A stretch of 64,000 bases of DNA from Candidatus Latescibacterota bacterium (GCA_012271065.1 JAAXHE010000112.1:3784-67783), one strand, 5' to 3'; shown: positions 52,703 through 61,857, numbered from the stretch's first letter. Notes: a model not told the origin generated them from the letters alone. Numbers and translations are program-made.

Positions 52703-53509
52703 TCATCCCGATTCTGAGCCGGTCTGTTCGGCTGGGTATGCGTTCAGCCCACGTATGCGGACAATAATGTCCTCGACGGTTTCGGTGACCGCCGAAAGCA
52801 GCGCATCCCGATCATCAATGACCACCTGCGCGTCTGCATAGCGGTATCGTACAGCGTACCTTGAAAGCCAAGCCAGCTTCTCCCCGGCCGGGGTGTGGCT
52901 TTCGGCCGGGTGCTGTCGCACGATAGCGGCAAGCTTCGCCAGATCGTGCGTGTTACGATAGTCGTCATCAAGCGCGGAAATCCAGCCCTTCAGCGCGTTT
53001 TCCATTGCCTGTTGGGCGTGAAACCCGATGGCCGCCTGAGAAGACCGGGAGTCTTCCACAAGGACTTCCAGATCTCTGAGACTCCGCCTGGCATTGGCGA
53101 CACGTTGCCGTATATCGGGCCAGTTGGACGGTTCCGGGTTCTCGTAGTTTACTCTGTCTCCATTCCCGTCGATACCGTCACGGACGGCCTGGCCTGCCAC
53201 GTGGTTTCGCGCCCGGCGACCGTCGTGGAAGGCTCTCTCGTTCAGGTGGACCAGATCGACGCCGATCAAGTCGCCATACAGTTCGTCGACCTTGCGGTGG
53301 GCCGCCACGCTCGTGTCCTGATACTCCTGCTGATCCGTGAAATCGGAGTCGGTAATGATGAGCAGGTCGATATCCGAATGCGGGCTGTAGTCGCCGCGGG
53401 CTCGAGAGCCGAACAGGATGACCCGGTTCGGGCGGACCGCTTCGCCGACAGCCCGGGCGACGGCGCGGGCCTTCGGGTCGGGCGCCTTGCGTGTAGTTGG
53501 CATTGACAT
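52703..53509 (-). CDS. Fused MNT nucleotidyltransferase-HEPN protein
   Basis: 268 aa. N-terminal minimal nucleotidyltransferase with FGSRARGDYSPHSDIDLLI (Gly34-Ser35, Asp46, Asp48). C-terminal all-helical HEPN domain from about 140 (ARRSLRDLEVL, AAIGFHAQQAMENALKGWI, THDLAKL). MntA and HepT are normally two genes of a toxin-antitoxin pair in which MNT AMPylates the HEPN RNase; here both are one chain. The HEPN R-x4-6-H catalytic motif is not obvious, so it may be inactive. ATG at 53509 preceded by GGAGGG. Confidence 0.85.
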   Translation of the reverse strand: MSMPTTRKAPDPKARAVARAVGEAVRPNRVILFGSRARGDYSPHSDIDLLIITDSDFTDQQEYQDTSVAAHRKVDELYGDLIGVDLVHLNERAFHDGRRARNHVAGQAVRDGIDGNGDRVNYENPEPSNWPDIRQRVANARRSLRDLEVLVEDSRSSQAAIGFHAQQAMENALKGWISALDDDYRNTHDLAKLAAIVRQHPAESHTPAGEKLAWLSRYAVRYRYADAQVVIDDRDALLSAVTETVEDIIVRIRGLNAYPAEQTGSESG

Positions 53510-53593
53510 GGTGAACAGATACCCTCCGCGCCTCACCGCCGTTTGTTGTTCTTCCGGTCGCCGCGGCGCCGGGGATTAGATTGAGGCCGTGGC

Positions 53594-54961
53594 TCAGCCC
53601 GTCCACGGCCCGGTGATGGCCAGTGTGATCCCGGGCGACTGGATGTTGGCGTAGAGCGTCCGGCCGTCGGGCGAGAACGTGGCGCCGGCGAACTCGGACT
53701 CGTTGAAGGCGTTGCGGCCGAGCTTGTAGAGCCGCCCCTCCGGCGTGACCCCTACCAGATGGTTGTCCCCTCCGCCGTCCTCGCAGAGTACGAGGTCGCC
53801 CCAGGGCGCCACCGTGAGGTTGTCGCAGTTCTCAACCAGGTTGCCGTCGTTGGGCTCGATGAACAGCTCAAGGGTTCCTGGCGCGGCGGTTTCGTCGGGT
53901 GTCCCCTCGTTGGGGCTCGGCTCGTAGCGCCACACCTGCCCCTTCTTCTCCTTGCCGCCGCTGGTGCATGCGAAGTAGACGGCCTCCCGGCCGTACCACA
54001 TCCCCTCGCCGCGGGAGAAGCGGGCGGCGCCCTTGTCGAAGCCCTGGTCGCGCAAGTCATTTTCAGGTGACTCCACGTCCTCCATGTCGACCCAGGCCGC
54101 GGCCAGGCGGTCCCCGGGAGCGACGGTCTGCGACCCGTGGTTGTCCGTGTCCAGACTCGGCCGGTCGAGGGCCATGAGCGCCTGCAGCCTGCCACCGGCC
54201 GCGAGACGTCCGGGCTCGTCGGGCAGGTAGCGGTAGATGAGACCGTCGCCGGCGTCTTCGGTCTGATACACGATGCCCGTCGCCGGATGGACGGCCACGG
54301 CCTCGTGGTTGAAGCGGCCCATCGCCTTCAGGGCAACCGGTTCCGCCGGCCCCGTATCCGGTCCCGCCGGGACCTCGAAGTTGTACCCGTGGTCCTGTTC
54401 GTGGTCGTCGTCGGCGCGCTGGGTCGTTTCCTCGCAGGTGATCCAACTCCCCCAGGGGGTGAGGCCGCCGGCACAGTTGCGCACGGTACCTGCCAGGCTG
54501 AGGTAATGTTTCTCCAACTCACCGTCGGGGCCGAGCACGAAGGTCGTCGTCCCTCCCTGGGGCGGGTCGCCGTGGCCCCAGTCGTAGAACCGCTCCCGCG
54601 GCACTTTGCGGAGACGCTCGTTCTCATCGCCAAAGGCGCCGACCTTGCGGGCCCCCGCACTGAGTTCGTGGTTGCAGACCAGCAGGGTCCGTCCCGCCGC
54701 ACCGGGAAAGGCGGCCATGGCGTCGGGCAGGCCCGGCACCCGCAGGCCGTCGTCCATCTCGTCGCCGGTGCGGGAGATCACACGGTAGGTAAAGCCCTTG
54801 GGCAGGTCGATGATCCCGCCCGGGTCCGGCAGCATGGGGCCGTAGCCGGCAGCGATCCCCTTCGCGAAGGCTTCGCCCCAGACCACAAAGTGCTGCAGAC
54901 CCTGGAATCCCGCGGTGACGGCGGTCGCCGACTTCAGAAACTGCCTTCTGGTGACTGGCAT
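53594..54961 (-). CDS. PhoX-like (DUF839) Tat-exported protein
   Basis: 455 aa. Twin-arginine signal TRRQFLKSATAV at residues 4-15. PhoX hallmarks: LLVCNHELS, GGLTPWGSWITCEET, MGRFNHEAVAVHP, VWRYEP, NCDNLTVAPWGDLVLCEDG and SEFAGATFSPDGRTLYANIQ. PhoX phosphatases are periplasmic beta-propellers with Ca and Fe; the metal and phosphate ligands lie in these blocks. Alkaline phosphatase is possible but not certain. No pho-box seen. Confidence 0.87.
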   Translation of the reverse strand: MPVTRRQFLKSATAVTAGFQGLQHFVVWGEAFAKGIAAGYGPMLPDPGGIIDLPKGFTYRVISRTGDEMDDGLRVPGLPDAMAAFPGAAGRTLLVCNHELSAGARKVGAFGDENERLRKVPRERFYDWGHGDPPQGGTTTFVLGPDGELEKHYLSLAGTVRNCAGGLTPWGSWITCEETTQRADDDHEQDHGYNFEVPAGPDTGPAEPVALKAMGRFNHEAVAVHPATGIVYQTEDAGDGLIYRYLPDEPGRLAAGGRLQALMALDRPSLDTDNHGSQTVAPGDRLAAAWVDMEDVESPENDLRDQGFDKGAARFSRGEGMWYGREAVYFACTSGGKEKKGQVWRYEPSPNEGTPDETAAPGTLELFIEPNDGNLVENCDNLTVAPWGDLVLCEDGGGDNHLVGVTPEGRLYKLGRNAFNESEFAGATFSPDGRTLYANIQSPGITLAITGPWTG

Positions 54962-55033
54962 CTGCTCGTTCCTCCCTCAGTAATGAATATACATAGATGG
55001 CTGCCTCCCCGCCGACACGGAGGCCGTGGGCCC

Positions 55034-55833
55034 TTATTGCCCGGTCCCGGTTTTCATGTTCTCCCCTGTTCCCTGATCAATCCTCGTCTGCTCGTCAAGC
55101 CGGCGTTTTTCTTCCACGCGTCTTTTCAGTTCCAGGATGGCATTCCGGTATTTCCCGCTGGATTTTCGGGCGTAGGCTTCCTGTAGAGCGGTGCGCGCCT
55201 GGTCGAACCGGTCCGAATACATGCAACTCAGTCCAAGGTCGTAGTAGGCCTTGTGGATCTCGGGAGAATTGGAGTAAGTCCGTGTTGCCTCCTGAAAGAC
55301 GTCGACCGCGGCGTCCCAGTTACCCATCTGGACCATTCTGAAGCCACGTTCCAATTCCGGTATTCCCTTGTCGGTATCAAACGAGACATAAACGCGCTCG
55401 GTGTATGGCACGATCATCCGTTCCAGGGCCCGGACGATGTCCGTCCGGCATTCCGCGAAGAGCCGCTTGCGATCCGCATTGTCAATGCTTGCCTTCTTCG
55501 GACTTTTCCCCGAGGTCCTTATCGTCTCACGCCTGGTGAGATTCCTGCTGGCCAGAATCCTGGATGTCTGCAAGTCCACGACTCGCAATTGGACTTCCAC
55601 GTGTCTCCGGATTCCACTCCCTGCAGAAATTTACCCAGATCATCCAGTTTCGATACAAAACCGCTGCCAGGACCCTTGATTTCGCCAATTGCGATCCTGT
55701 CATAATCGCCCAGGTTGACTTCGGCCGGACGGGTTACGAGAATGGAGACGCTCCTGCCGGCACAACCTGTAATCCGTCCCGTAACGACAAGGGCTGAAAG
55801 TACGATGAGATTGCGAGTACACATTCTGTTCAT
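55034..55833 (-). pseudogene. Lipoprotein with TPR-like C-terminus, frameshifted
   Basis: Two overlapping minus frames make one protein. The N-terminal part (55833-55519) has a lipoprotein signal (GRITGCAGRS) and VNLGDYDRIAIGEIKGPGSGF. The C-terminal part (from about 55608 to 55034) reads VEVQLRVVDLQTSRILASRNL, then ERVYVSFD, IPELERGFRMVQMGNWDAAVDVF and TPR-like repeats. The join falls in GTGGAATCCGGAGACACG, where the frame changes and the CsgG/LpoB-like middle expected between the two parts is short. Likely decayed by deletion plus frameshift. Confidence 0.7.
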
Positions 55834-55955
55834 CGTGCTCTACTCCGATAGTCCGGACGATTCGTTGTGCCGGCGACCGGCCGCAGGTATGGGTTCCAAA
55901 ACAAAAAAGGTCGAAGCGCTCTTCAGCAGTCCCGACCCTCGTTTCCCGCGATGTA

Positions 55956-56192
55956 TCATATACGTTTCGCTATTTCGGGCTGGATTTCTTCATACTCGGG
56001 AAAGCGGCCCTCTTTGAGCTTGGAAAAGGCGAGGTCGCCGTCGATGGTAACTTCAAAACGTCCGCCGCCGGCGGGAATGAGCGTGAAGCTATCGATGTCC
56101 TGCTTGAATTCTCTCAAAAGCCTGTCCGTCAAACTGACGGTTTCGTCTTCGTAGCCTCAAGCCGCGCAGTATTCGATGTCGATTCTGGGCAT
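55956..56192 (-). CDS. Candidate selenoprotein, SelW/SelT/SelH (Rdx) family, in-frame TGA as selenocysteine
   Basis: 78 aa if the TGA at 56157-56159 is read as Sec. The chain starts MPRIDIEYCAA-U-GYEDE, giving the redox motif C9-x-x-U12 of the thioredoxin-like Rdx family. It continues TDRLLREFKQDIDSFTLIPAGGGRFEVTIDGDLAFSKLKEGRFPEYEEI, the family's G-G-x-F-E-V core and G.FPE end. AAGGAGG lies 7 bp before the ATG, a TTGACA-17-TATATT promoter lies upstream, and a SECIS-like hairpin follows the TGA. Conventional gene callers would split or miss it. Alternative: a TGA-truncated remnant, but intact codons after it argue against this. Confidence 0.82.
56126..56140 (-). promoter_or_regulatory. Putative bacterial SECIS element
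   Basis: On the coding strand CCGTCA-GTT-TGACGG, a 6-bp perfect stem with a GTT apical loop, beginning 17 nt after the TGA. A G at the first loop position and a loop 23-25 nt downstream of UGA fit the bacterial SECIS consensus. Confidence 0.65.
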
Positions 56193-56266
56193 ACGGCGCC
56201 TCCTTGACGTCTGCGGTTGAAAACCGGTTCCGGGGCGGATGACGGGGTGTTTTCCGGGGATGTTTT

Positions 56267-56295
56267 AATATATCTCGTACCGCCATGATTGTCAA
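56267..56295 (-). promoter_or_regulatory. Sigma70-type promoter of the selenoprotein gene
   Basis: On the minus strand TTGACA (56290-56295), 17 bp, TATATT (56267-56272). It is the best promoter match in the window, about 75 bp upstream of the ATG. Confidence 0.8.
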
Positions 56296-56418
56296 CGTCG
56301 GAAGCTGTTTTAAAATCCCTGGTGCATATTGGGAATCCGCTTGACCGTAAACGTGGCGAGGGTTAGATTTCAGCGGCAATCGAAGCGGTTGTCGGCGAGG
56401 CACGAAGGGAGAACTGCA

Positions 56419-57930
56419 ATGTCCACGCAACAGGCGTACGAGGACCTCATCGGTCATTGGAAGGAACTCCAGTTGCTGGAGTCCTGCGCGGCCGTGCTGG
56501 GTTGGGACGAACGCACGTATATGCCCCGCGGCGGCGCGGCGCACCGCGCCGAACAGCACGCCTTGCTGGCCGGGATGGCGCACGAGCGGGCGACGGCGCC
56601 TGAGGTGGGAGAATTGCTGTGGCGCATCGAAGACGGTGATGAGCACTTCCGGCCGGACTCGGCGCCCGCCGTGAACGTGCGGGAAATCCGGCGCGACTAC
56701 GACCGACGGACGAAGTTGCCGCAGTCCCTGGTGGTAGCGCTCGCGAAGGCAACGACGCTGGCGGAGCAGGCCTGGCAGGAAGCGCGGGAGAAATCGGCGT
56801 ACGAAGTGTTCCGTCCGCATCTCAAAGAGGTGGTAGGGCTCACTCGGGAGATGGCGACTGCGCTAAGGACCGAAGGTTCGGCATACGACGCGCTCCTGGA
56901 CCGGTTTGAACCCGGAGAGACCTCACAGAATCTCAAGAAGGTGTTTGGAGCGCTCAGAGACGAACTGGCCCCGCTGGTCGCGGCGATTGTGGATTCGGGA
57001 AGGGCGCCAGACGCATCGATCCTTACCCGCGACTATCCCGTGACGGATCAGGCGTCTTTCGGCGTCGCCGCGGCGACGGCCATTGGTTTCGACTTCGAGC
57101 GCGGGCGGCTGGATGAAACCGTGCACCCATTCTGTTCGGGGATCGGCCCCGGAGACACGAGAATAACCACCAGGTACGACCGCAACCAGTTTGCGCAGGC
57201 TTTCTTCGGGACGCTCCACGAGGCGGGTCACGGCATGTATGACCAGGGACTGGATGACGCGCATTCGGGAACGCCGATGGCAGACGCCGTGTCTCTGGGA
57301 ATTCACGAGTCCCAGTCCCGGATGTGGGAGAATTTCGTGGGGCGCTGCCGGGCGTTCTGGACGCACTTTTTTCCGAAAGCGCGGGATGTGTTTCCCGCGG
57401 CTCTGACGGACGTATCGCCGGATGCGTTCTATTTCGCGGTAAACGATGTGCGGCCCTCGTTCATCCGGGTGGAAGCGGATGAGGCCACGTACAACTTGCA
57501 CATTCTGCTGCGATTCGCGCTGGAGGAGGCGCTGGTGGAGGGCGATCTGACGGTAGCGGACGTCCCCGGCGCGTGGAACGAGCGGTTCGAAAAGGATTTC
57601 GGCTTGAATCCGCCGGACGATGCGCACGGGTGTCTTCAGGACGTGCACTGGAGTGCGGGGTTGATCGGATACTTCCCTACCTACACGCTTGGAAATCTCT
57701 ACGCCGCTCAGTTTTTCGAAGCGGCCCGCACGGATCTTGGCGATCTCGACGGGCAGTTCGCCAAAGGAATGTTCGGCCCGCTGCTGGGTTGGCTGAGGGA
57801 CAGGATCCATCGGCACGGTATGCGCTATAAGGCGACGGAACTGGTGGAGGTGGTTTCAGGGGAACCCCTGGGTCACAGGGCATTGATGACGCATCTGAAG
57901 GCCAAATTCGGACCGTTGTATGGGGTTTGA
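56419..57930 (+). CDS. Carboxypeptidase Taq (M32 family metallocarboxypeptidase)
   Basis: 503 aa. Metal-binding HEAGH at 267-271 (TLHEAGHGMYDQG), then HESQSRMWEN with the third ligand Glu, DYPVTDQ and FCSGIGPGDTRITTRY substrate-side blocks. Cytoplasmic, all-helical exopeptidase. ATG at 56419 follows AAGGGAGAACTGCA; in-frame codons from 56329 lack a ribosome site. Confidence 0.93.
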   Translation: MSTQQAYEDLIGHWKELQLLESCAAVLGWDERTYMPRGGAAHRAEQHALLAGMAHERATAPEVGELLWRIEDGDEHFRPDSAPAVNVREIRRDYDRRTKLPQSLVVALAKATTLAEQAWQEAREKSAYEVFRPHLKEVVGLTREMATALRTEGSAYDALLDRFEPGETSQNLKKVFGALRDELAPLVAAIVDSGRAPDASILTRDYPVTDQASFGVAAATAIGFDFERGRLDETVHPFCSGIGPGDTRITTRYDRNQFAQAFFGTLHEAGHGMYDQGLDDAHSGTPMADAVSLGIHESQSRMWENFVGRCRAFWTHFFPKARDVFPAALTDVSPDAFYFAVNDVRPSFIRVEADEATYNLHILLRFALEEALVEGDLTVADVPGAWNERFEKDFGLNPPDDAHGCLQDVHWSAGLIGYFPTYTLGNLYAAQFFEAARTDLGDLDGQFAKGMFGPLLGWLRDRIHRHGMRYKATELVEVVSGEPLGHRALMTHLKAKFGPLYGV

Positions 57931-58879
57931 TCCTTCCGACAGCCGGCCGGTGATTCTGGATGCGGACCCGGGCGTGGACGACGCCCTGGCCATCATGCTG
58001 GCGCTGGGCTCCCCCGAACTGGAGGTGCTGGGCATCTGCACCGTGAGCGGCAACGTGCCGCTGGAAATCGGAACCGGGAACGCGCTGAAGGTGCTGGCTT
58101 TGCTGGGTCGCGACGAGGTCCCTGTTTACCCCGGCGCTGAAGGTCCGCTCCGGAAGGAAGCCGCTTACGCCACCGAGGTACACGGACTCGGAGGACTGGG
58201 GGATTCCGCATTGCCGCTGCCGGGTCGCTCGCCTGTGGGTGACGCCGTCTCATTTATGATCGAGACCCTTTCGGCTCGGCCGCGGGAGGTGACTTTGATC
58301 GCCGTCGGGCCGCTGACCAACCTGGCCCTGGCGGAAGCGCGGGCGCCGGGGGTGTTGAAAAAAGCCCGGGAGGTGTGTGTGATGGGCGGCGCCGTCGACG
58401 AGCCCGGTAACATTACGCCGGTGGCGGAGTTCAATTTCTTCGCCGATCCCGACGCCGCCAGACAGGTCCTTCGTTCCGGCGCAGGCGTTACACTGGCGCC
58501 TCTGGACGTGACCCATCGGGTGGTATTGGAAGCATCGCATCTTGCACAATTACCCGCGTCGCCCGCAGGTGTCTTCGTAAGAGAAGCGGTGCGGCCGGCC
58601 ATGGATCTTATCAGGCGGGTTCAGAATCGACATCGTTTTTATCTGCACGATCCGTTGGCGGTGGGGCTGGCGATCGATCCGTCAGTTTTCGGATTCGAGA
58701 CCGTATTCGCGGACGTGGAGACAGAGGGTGTTCTCACCGCGGGACAGGTGGTGGCGGACCGGCGGACGTTCACGAAGGAAGGGAACCGCAAGGGACTGCC
58801 GGTGAACTGCGCGATGGACGTGGATGCCGGTCGATTCCTGGCGTTATTCCTGTCCCGGATTTTACCTTCAAACGTATAG
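57920..58879 (+). CDS. Inosine/uridine-preferring nucleoside hydrolase
   Basis: 319 aa. VILDADPGVDDALAIMLAL is the calcium-binding DxDxxxDD signature; GPLTNLALA, VMGGAVDEPGNITPVAEFNFFADPDAA and DVTHRV complete the site. Hydrolyses N-glycosidic bonds of ribonucleosides or analogues. Overlaps the M32 gene by 11 bp. Confidence 0.92.
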   Translation: MGFDPSDSRPVILDADPGVDDALAIMLALGSPELEVLGICTVSGNVPLEIGTGNALKVLALLGRDEVPVYPGAEGPLRKEAAYATEVHGLGGLGDSALPLPGRSPVGDAVSFMIETLSARPREVTLIAVGPLTNLALAEARAPGVLKKAREVCVMGGAVDEPGNITPVAEFNFFADPDAARQVLRSGAGVTLAPLDVTHRVVLEASHLAQLPASPAGVFVREAVRPAMDLIRRVQNRHRFYLHDPLAVGLAIDPSVFGFETVFADVETEGVLTAGQVVADRRTFTKEGNRKGLPVNCAMDVDAGRFLALFLSRILPSNV

Positions 58880-58896
58880 CGGAAGGGTTTCCTGGG

Positions 58897-59643
58897 TTGA
58901 AAGCAATCATCATCGGCGCGGGGCGAGGAATGCGGTTAATGCCGCATACGAAAGACGCTCCGAAATGTCTTGCGGTGGTGAAGGGCCGGCGCATTCTGGA
59001 TTGGGGCCTGGACGCATTGCGTTCGGCCGGCTTGCACGATATCGTCTTCGTCGGCGGCTACCGCATCGAGCAGGTGCAGATCGGGTATCCCGGCCTTACG
59101 TATTGTCACAACGCGGACTGGCCGAATAACAACATCCTGATGTCCCTGATGCACGCTGAATTCCATATGGACGATGGCTTCGTCTGTGCCTATTCGGATA
59201 TTCTCTACAGACCTGAGATTGTCTCGAATCTGATGCGCAGTACGCACGAGATCACGCTCGTCTGCGACACGGCCTGGCCGACGCGATATCAGAAACGGAC
59301 CGAGCATCCCGAGGACGACGCCGAGAAAGTGGCCAGCGTGGGCAACCGGGTGGTAGCGATCGGAAGGAACCTGCCCGGCGAAATCGCACACGGCGAGTAT
59401 ACGGGCATCGCCCGTTTCGGACGAGACGGAACCGTGCAGTTGCGGGAAGCCTATCACCGGGCAAAGTCGTTGTACAACGGCCGGTCTTTTCAATCGGCCG
59501 CCACCTTTCAGAAAGCGTATCTGATCGACTTGTATCAGGAGATGCTTGACGGCGAGGTCCCGATCCATCTGATGGAGACGGACGGAGGGTACATGGAAAT
59601 CGATACGAATCAGGATTTCCGAATCGCGCGGGAGGAATGGTAG
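58897..59643 (+). CDS. Sugar-phosphate/choline-phosphate nucleotidyltransferase-like protein
   Basis: 248 aa, TTG start preceded by GGAAGGG. MKAIIIGAGRGMRLMPHTKD-APKCL is the NTP-transferase signature (GxGxR, PK). Further blocks NNNILMSLMHAE and YSDILYRP fit LicC-like cytidylyltransferases more than RmlA. Ends 1 bp before the ATG of a MetE-like gene region (59645), so they are co-translated. Product unknown. Confidence 0.85.
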   Translation: MKAIIIGAGRGMRLMPHTKDAPKCLAVVKGRRILDWGLDALRSAGLHDIVFVGGYRIEQVQIGYPGLTYCHNADWPNNNILMSLMHAEFHMDDGFVCAYSDILYRPEIVSNLMRSTHEITLVCDTAWPTRYQKRTEHPEDDAEKVASVGNRVVAIGRNLPGEIAHGEYTGIARFGRDGTVQLREAYHRAKSLYNGRSFQSAATFQKAYLIDLYQEMLDGEVPIHLMETDGGYMEIDTNQDFRIAREEW

Positions 59644-59644
59644 C

Positions 59645-60706
59645 ATGGGAAGCAACCGGATTCTATTCCCCGCCGGGGTCGTCGGGAGCATGCCTCGGTC
59701 GCAGTTTGTACGGGACCTTCTGGATCCCGGAAAAGCGCCTGATGATCCCAACGAGTTATCCGTCCGGATGGATGCCGCCGTGGACTACGTTCTGGCGTTA
59801 CAGGAAGCCGCCGGCCTGGACATCGTCTCCGACGGGGAGTACCGCCGCCGGTCCTATATCGGCATTATCGCCGATGTCGCGGACGGGTTCGCGCGCGAAC
59901 GGAAGGGTGGACGCTGGTGGCACACGGTGGTGGAACCCGTCGAAGCGAAACGGACGGGTCTTGCCGCGGCCGAGGCGAAATATTTGAAGGCCCGGACCGG
60001 TAAAGCCATCAAGGTGTGCCTGCCTTCGCCATATCTGCTGGGCCAGCGGATGTGGCATCCGCAACGTTCGATCGACGCGTATCCCACGCGCGAGGCGTTT
60101 ATGCGCGCACTGGTGCCCATTCTGCGGGGCGAACTGCTGTTGCTGCGGGACGCGGGCGCCGACGTGGTCCAGTTCGACGACCCGCACCTCTGTCTGTTTG
60201 TGGATCCCGGTGTTCGCGGGAGCTACGAGAACCCGGACAGGGAGGTGGACCTCTGCGTGGACCTCCTGAACGAGATTGTGGACGGCGTTGACGGATTGGC
60301 CGTGGCCGTGCACCTGTGCCGGAGAAACAAGGGCCGCGCCGGCTGGGTCGGTCAGGGGGGATACGGACCGATTCTGTCCGCTCTGCTGCGTTTGAACGTG
60401 GATCAGTACGTGATGGAATTCGCCGTCCCCGCCGCGGGTGATATGGACGTATTGGAGCAGATCCCGCAAGACCGGCAGGTGGGACTTGGGTGCGTGGATT
60501 GCAGGTCTCCCAGGATTGATCCCGTGGGTGAAATTATGCATAGAGTGGAAAACGCTTTGGAATTCCTGCGCCCTGAACAAATCGTATTGAATCCCGATTG
60601 CGGCTTTGCGCCGGGCAACGCGGCGGAAATCCCCGTTGAGGAGGCCTACGCGAAGCTGCGCAACGAGGCGGGCGCCGCGCGACAACTGAGGGAGAAATAC
60701 GGGTAG
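59645..60706 (+). CDS. MetE-like core methyltransferase-family protein
   Basis: 353 aa. N-terminal GVVGSMPRSQFVRD and DIVSDGEYRRRSY are typical of short MetE-family proteins. Zinc ligands: H-x-C in VAVHLCRRN and Cys in LNPDCGFAPG. VQFDDPHLCLF is the substrate-side block. Only the catalytic barrel is present. Paralogue at 32726-33727. Acceptor thiol and methyl donor are not known. Confidence 0.87.
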   Translation: MGSNRILFPAGVVGSMPRSQFVRDLLDPGKAPDDPNELSVRMDAAVDYVLALQEAAGLDIVSDGEYRRRSYIGIIADVADGFARERKGGRWWHTVVEPVEAKRTGLAAAEAKYLKARTGKAIKVCLPSPYLLGQRMWHPQRSIDAYPTREAFMRALVPILRGELLLLRDAGADVVQFDDPHLCLFVDPGVRGSYENPDREVDLCVDLLNEIVDGVDGLAVAVHLCRRNKGRAGWVGQGGYGPILSALLRLNVDQYVMEFAVPAAGDMDVLEQIPQDRQVGLGCVDCRSPRIDPVGEIMHRVENALEFLRPEQIVLNPDCGFAPGNAAEIPVEEAYAKLRNEAGAARQLREKYG

Positions 60707-60868
60707 TGTTCTGTCTCGGAAATAAGTTGCCTGAATTCGACCGCCGAGTCGCCCGGCTCGCAAGGCGCCTGAACGCAGGCGACCTGCGTAAGGTCGGCGA
60801 GCGAGGGGAACGCAGCGAGACGGGATGAATCGGCGGTCGAATGGTGAGGAATTTTCGGGACAGGACAC
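60706..60868. repeat. Long imperfect palindromic element (MITE/REPIN-like)
   Basis: About 163 bp with inverted ends: GTGTTCTGTCTCGGAAAT on the left against the complement of ATTTTCGGGACAGGACAC on the right. A perfect 13-bp inner inverted pair is ATTCGACCGCCGA (60735-60747) and TCGGCGGTCGAAT (60830-60842), and a further imperfect stem lies inside. The left end overlaps the last base of the MetE-like stop. Confidence 0.8.
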
Positions 60869-60897
60869 CAGGCGCAAATCGCGGTTTCGCTGTCGCG

Positions 60898-61857
60898 TCA
60901 GGGATTTTTCCGGAGCTGGAGGTACGATTCGTATCGCCTGCGGGAGACTTCGTCGCGGTCCACTGCATCCTTGACGATGCAGCCCGGTTCGCTGCCGTGG
61001 GTGCAGTTCCGAAAACGGCAATGTCCGGGCAGGTTCCGGAATTCCGGAAAGAGCCCGGGGATTTCTTCCGTATCTATCTCCCACAGGTGGAATTCTCTTA
61101 TGCCCGGCAGATCGCCGACCATGCCTCCGGCGTCGAGTTCGACGAGTTCCGTGTGGGTGGTCGTGTGACGGCCTTCCCCGGTGGTTTCGCTGACTTCGCT
61201 CGTCCGCAACTCGAGGCCCGGCTGCAGCCAGTTGAGCAGGCTGGATTTACCCACCCCCGACGGCCCCATGAAGAGCGAAATCCGGTTCCTCAGGAGGTTG
61301 AGGAACGCCTGCCTGCCTCTATCGGAAATGATGCTCGTGAACACAACCGGGTATCCGATTTGCTCGTAGACCGAAGCCGTCGTCTCGAACGCGGCTGGGC
61401 AGGGCAGGTCCAGTTTGTTGAAACAGATGGCGGCCGGGATCTCCCACCATTCCGCAACGGCCAGCATCCGGTCCAGCATATTCCAGTCCGGCGGCGGTTC
61501 GTCCACCGAGAAGACCGGCATGAGTTGATCGATGTTGGCTGCCAGGATCTGTTCTTTCCCTGAACTACCCGATGCTCTTCTGGATATCTTGTTGCGCCTG
61601 GGCAGAACTTCACGGATCAGACCGGTATTCCCTTCGCCGGTATCGATCCGTACCCGGTCACCGATGGCAACGGGGTCCACGACCCGCGTGCGGCGGACGG
61701 CCTGTACCCGGTTTCGCCGCGAACCGGGCGCCGCTTCGGGGTATTGAAGCTGTTTTCTCAATTTGCTCGAAACGGCACAGTCCACCACCCGGTTTCCGGA
61801 GGCGACGTAGTAGTGCCTGCGGTGTTCCCGGATGACAATGCCTTCGATGTGTTCCAT
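60898..61857 (-). CDS. rsgA: Ribosome small subunit-dependent GTPase RsgA
   Basis: 319 aa. Circularly permuted GTPase: OB-fold first, then NKLD (G4), then P-loop GPSGVGKSSLLN (G1), then DLPGIREF (G3). C-terminal zinc finger CRFRNCTHGSEPGC. 30S subunit maturation factor. ATG at 61857; a TTG at 61962 is in frame but would leave almost no leader after the promoter. Confidence 0.93.
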   Translation of the reverse strand: MEHIEGIVIREHRRHYYVASGNRVVDCAVSSKLRKQLQYPEAAPGSRRNRVQAVRRTRVVDPVAIGDRVRIDTGEGNTGLIREVLPRRNKISRRASGSSGKEQILAANIDQLMPVFSVDEPPPDWNMLDRMLAVAEWWEIPAAICFNKLDLPCPAAFETTASVYEQIGYPVVFTSIISDRGRQAFLNLLRNRISLFMGPSGVGKSSLLNWLQPGLELRTSEVSETTGEGRHTTTHTELVELDAGGMVGDLPGIREFHLWEIDTEEIPGLFPEFRNLPGHCRFRNCTHGSEPGCIVKDAVDRDEVSRRRYESYLQLRKNP

